Below are positions 23,250 to 23,662 of a DNA stretch of 23,662 nt, one piece after another. The position numbers and the translations under genes are program-made. Origin of the DNA: Bacilli bacterium (GTDB taxonomy: Bacteria > Bacillota_I > Bacilli_A > RF39 > UBA660); contig CAAGHO010000003.1 in assembly GCA_900769695.1 (NCBI GenBank), positions 1 through 23,662 on the forward strand, given 5' to 3'. The first letter of the stretch is position 1. Each line of letters begins with the position of its first letter. Under the pieces are notes generated by a model. That model was not told the origin of the DNA and searched no databases. It was given only the letters and a program-made list of their open reading frames with translations.

Positions 23250-23662
23250 ATGAAAAAAATATTTAAGATTATTAAACAAAATACTATAGGATTTGTATTG
23301 GGATTAGTAGTTACAGGAACCAGTGTTTATGCAGCAGTTGTGATAGCAGCATCAAGTGTTGGATATACAGATAATGCTTCTTTAGGAGCCGATAATGTTC
23401 AAGATGCAATTGATAAATTAAATACTAAGGCAACAATAAAAATTAAAGAAGCTAAAGAAGAATGCCCTGATAAAATGTTTTGTAAACTTAAATTATGTAA
23501 AAGGGCAACTACATTACACACAGAAATTTGTTCAAATGACGATTCGTCATATTATTGCCAAGCAGATGGATATACTTTAAATGATACGATAACATATGGA
23601 AATTTTGGAACAAAAGGAGTACTAACTAGTGGAGATGCATTTGATTGTGATGTTAATGGAGA
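23250..23662 (+). CDS. Paralogue of the DGR target, possible remote second target (3' partial)
   Basis: 137 complete codons are visible before the right edge cuts the gene. GGAG at 23234-23237 lies a little far (12 bases) from the ATG. The protein begins with a signal-peptide-like stretch (MKKIFKIIKQ, then a hydrophobic run ending SVYAA), and continues VIAASSVGYTDNASLGADNV, the segment NVQDAIDKLNTKA, KLCKRATTLHTE, and GVLTSGDAFDCDVNGD. The same order and largely the same residues occur in the gene ending at 1010, including the D-x-D-x-NGD start of the calcium-like loop. It shows what the missing start of that gene probably looks like. Whether it ends in a variable repeat matching the TR cannot be seen, because the C-terminal part is outside. 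Confidence 0.85.
   Translation, partial: MKKIFKIIKQNTIGFVLGLVVTGTSVYAAVVIAASSVGYTDNASLGADNVQDAIDKLNTKATIKIKEAKEECPDKMFCKLKLCKRATTLHTEICSNDDSSYYCQADGYTLNDTITYGNFGTKGVLTSGDAFDCDVNG

Noticed and set aside
1..23662. Mycoplasma-type code with UGA as tryptophan
   Set aside because: UGA ends the MutS-like and DUF2974 genes in overlapping ATGA stop-start junctions, and tryptophans are coded by TGG.

Overview
The window comes from an AT-rich, endospore-forming Firmicute, probably an uncultured gut-type member of the Bacilli or Clostridia. The evidence is very low GC, Shine-Dalgarno sites of the AAGGAGG type, sigma-A promoters, a pro-SigK sporulation sigma factor, an SspI-type spore protein, a YqeG/YqeH pair and a Gram-positive CpsC/CpsD/CpsB module. 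UGA is a stop codon here (for example at 1914-1916 and 12254-12256), so this is the standard bacterial code and not the Mycoplasma code.

Region 1 (1-3405) is a diversity-generating retroelement (DGR). A secreted or surface protein gene enters from the left edge and ends at 1010. Its last ~105 bases (873-977) form a variable repeat (VR). A near-copy, the template repeat (TR, 1202-1310), lies 224 bases downstream. Outside one 6-base block, all 15 substitutions between the copies fall at TR adenines, the hallmark of adenine-directed mutagenic retrohoming. Downstream are a MutS-domain-I-like accessory gene, an Avd-like gene and a reverse transcriptase with a YMDD centre and the DGR-type SQ motif. 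As given, the reverse transcriptase has two compensating frameshifts, and the TR has a 1-base length change that would shift the target frame. The element may therefore be decaying, unless these are sequence errors. At the far right edge (23250 to the end) a second gene starts that is strongly similar to the DGR target over its visible N-terminal part. It may be a remote second target.

Region 2 (3406-8190) holds a KilA-N domain protein, class I fructose-bisphosphate aldolase, a MATE-like membrane protein and a membrane-bound XRE regulator with a candidate operator.

Region 3 (8191-9788, minus strand) is a two-gene operon: a collagen-like G-P-T repeat protein and a glycosyltransferase with C-terminal TPR-like repeats. 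This resembles a spore or surface glycoprotein and its modifying enzyme.

Region 4 (9789-17391) holds an ArsP_2-type exporter, a small unknown gene, a DUF2974 lipase-like protein coupled to a YfcE-type phosphodiesterase, sigK, a polysaccharide deacetylase with Ig-like repeats, yqeG-yqeH, a DUF6512 membrane protein and sspI.

Region 5 (17392-23249) holds the CpsC-CpsD-CpsB phosphoregulatory trio behind a consensus promoter, an unrecognised gene, mraY and gpmI. I found no tRNA, rRNA, CRISPR array or insertion sequence.
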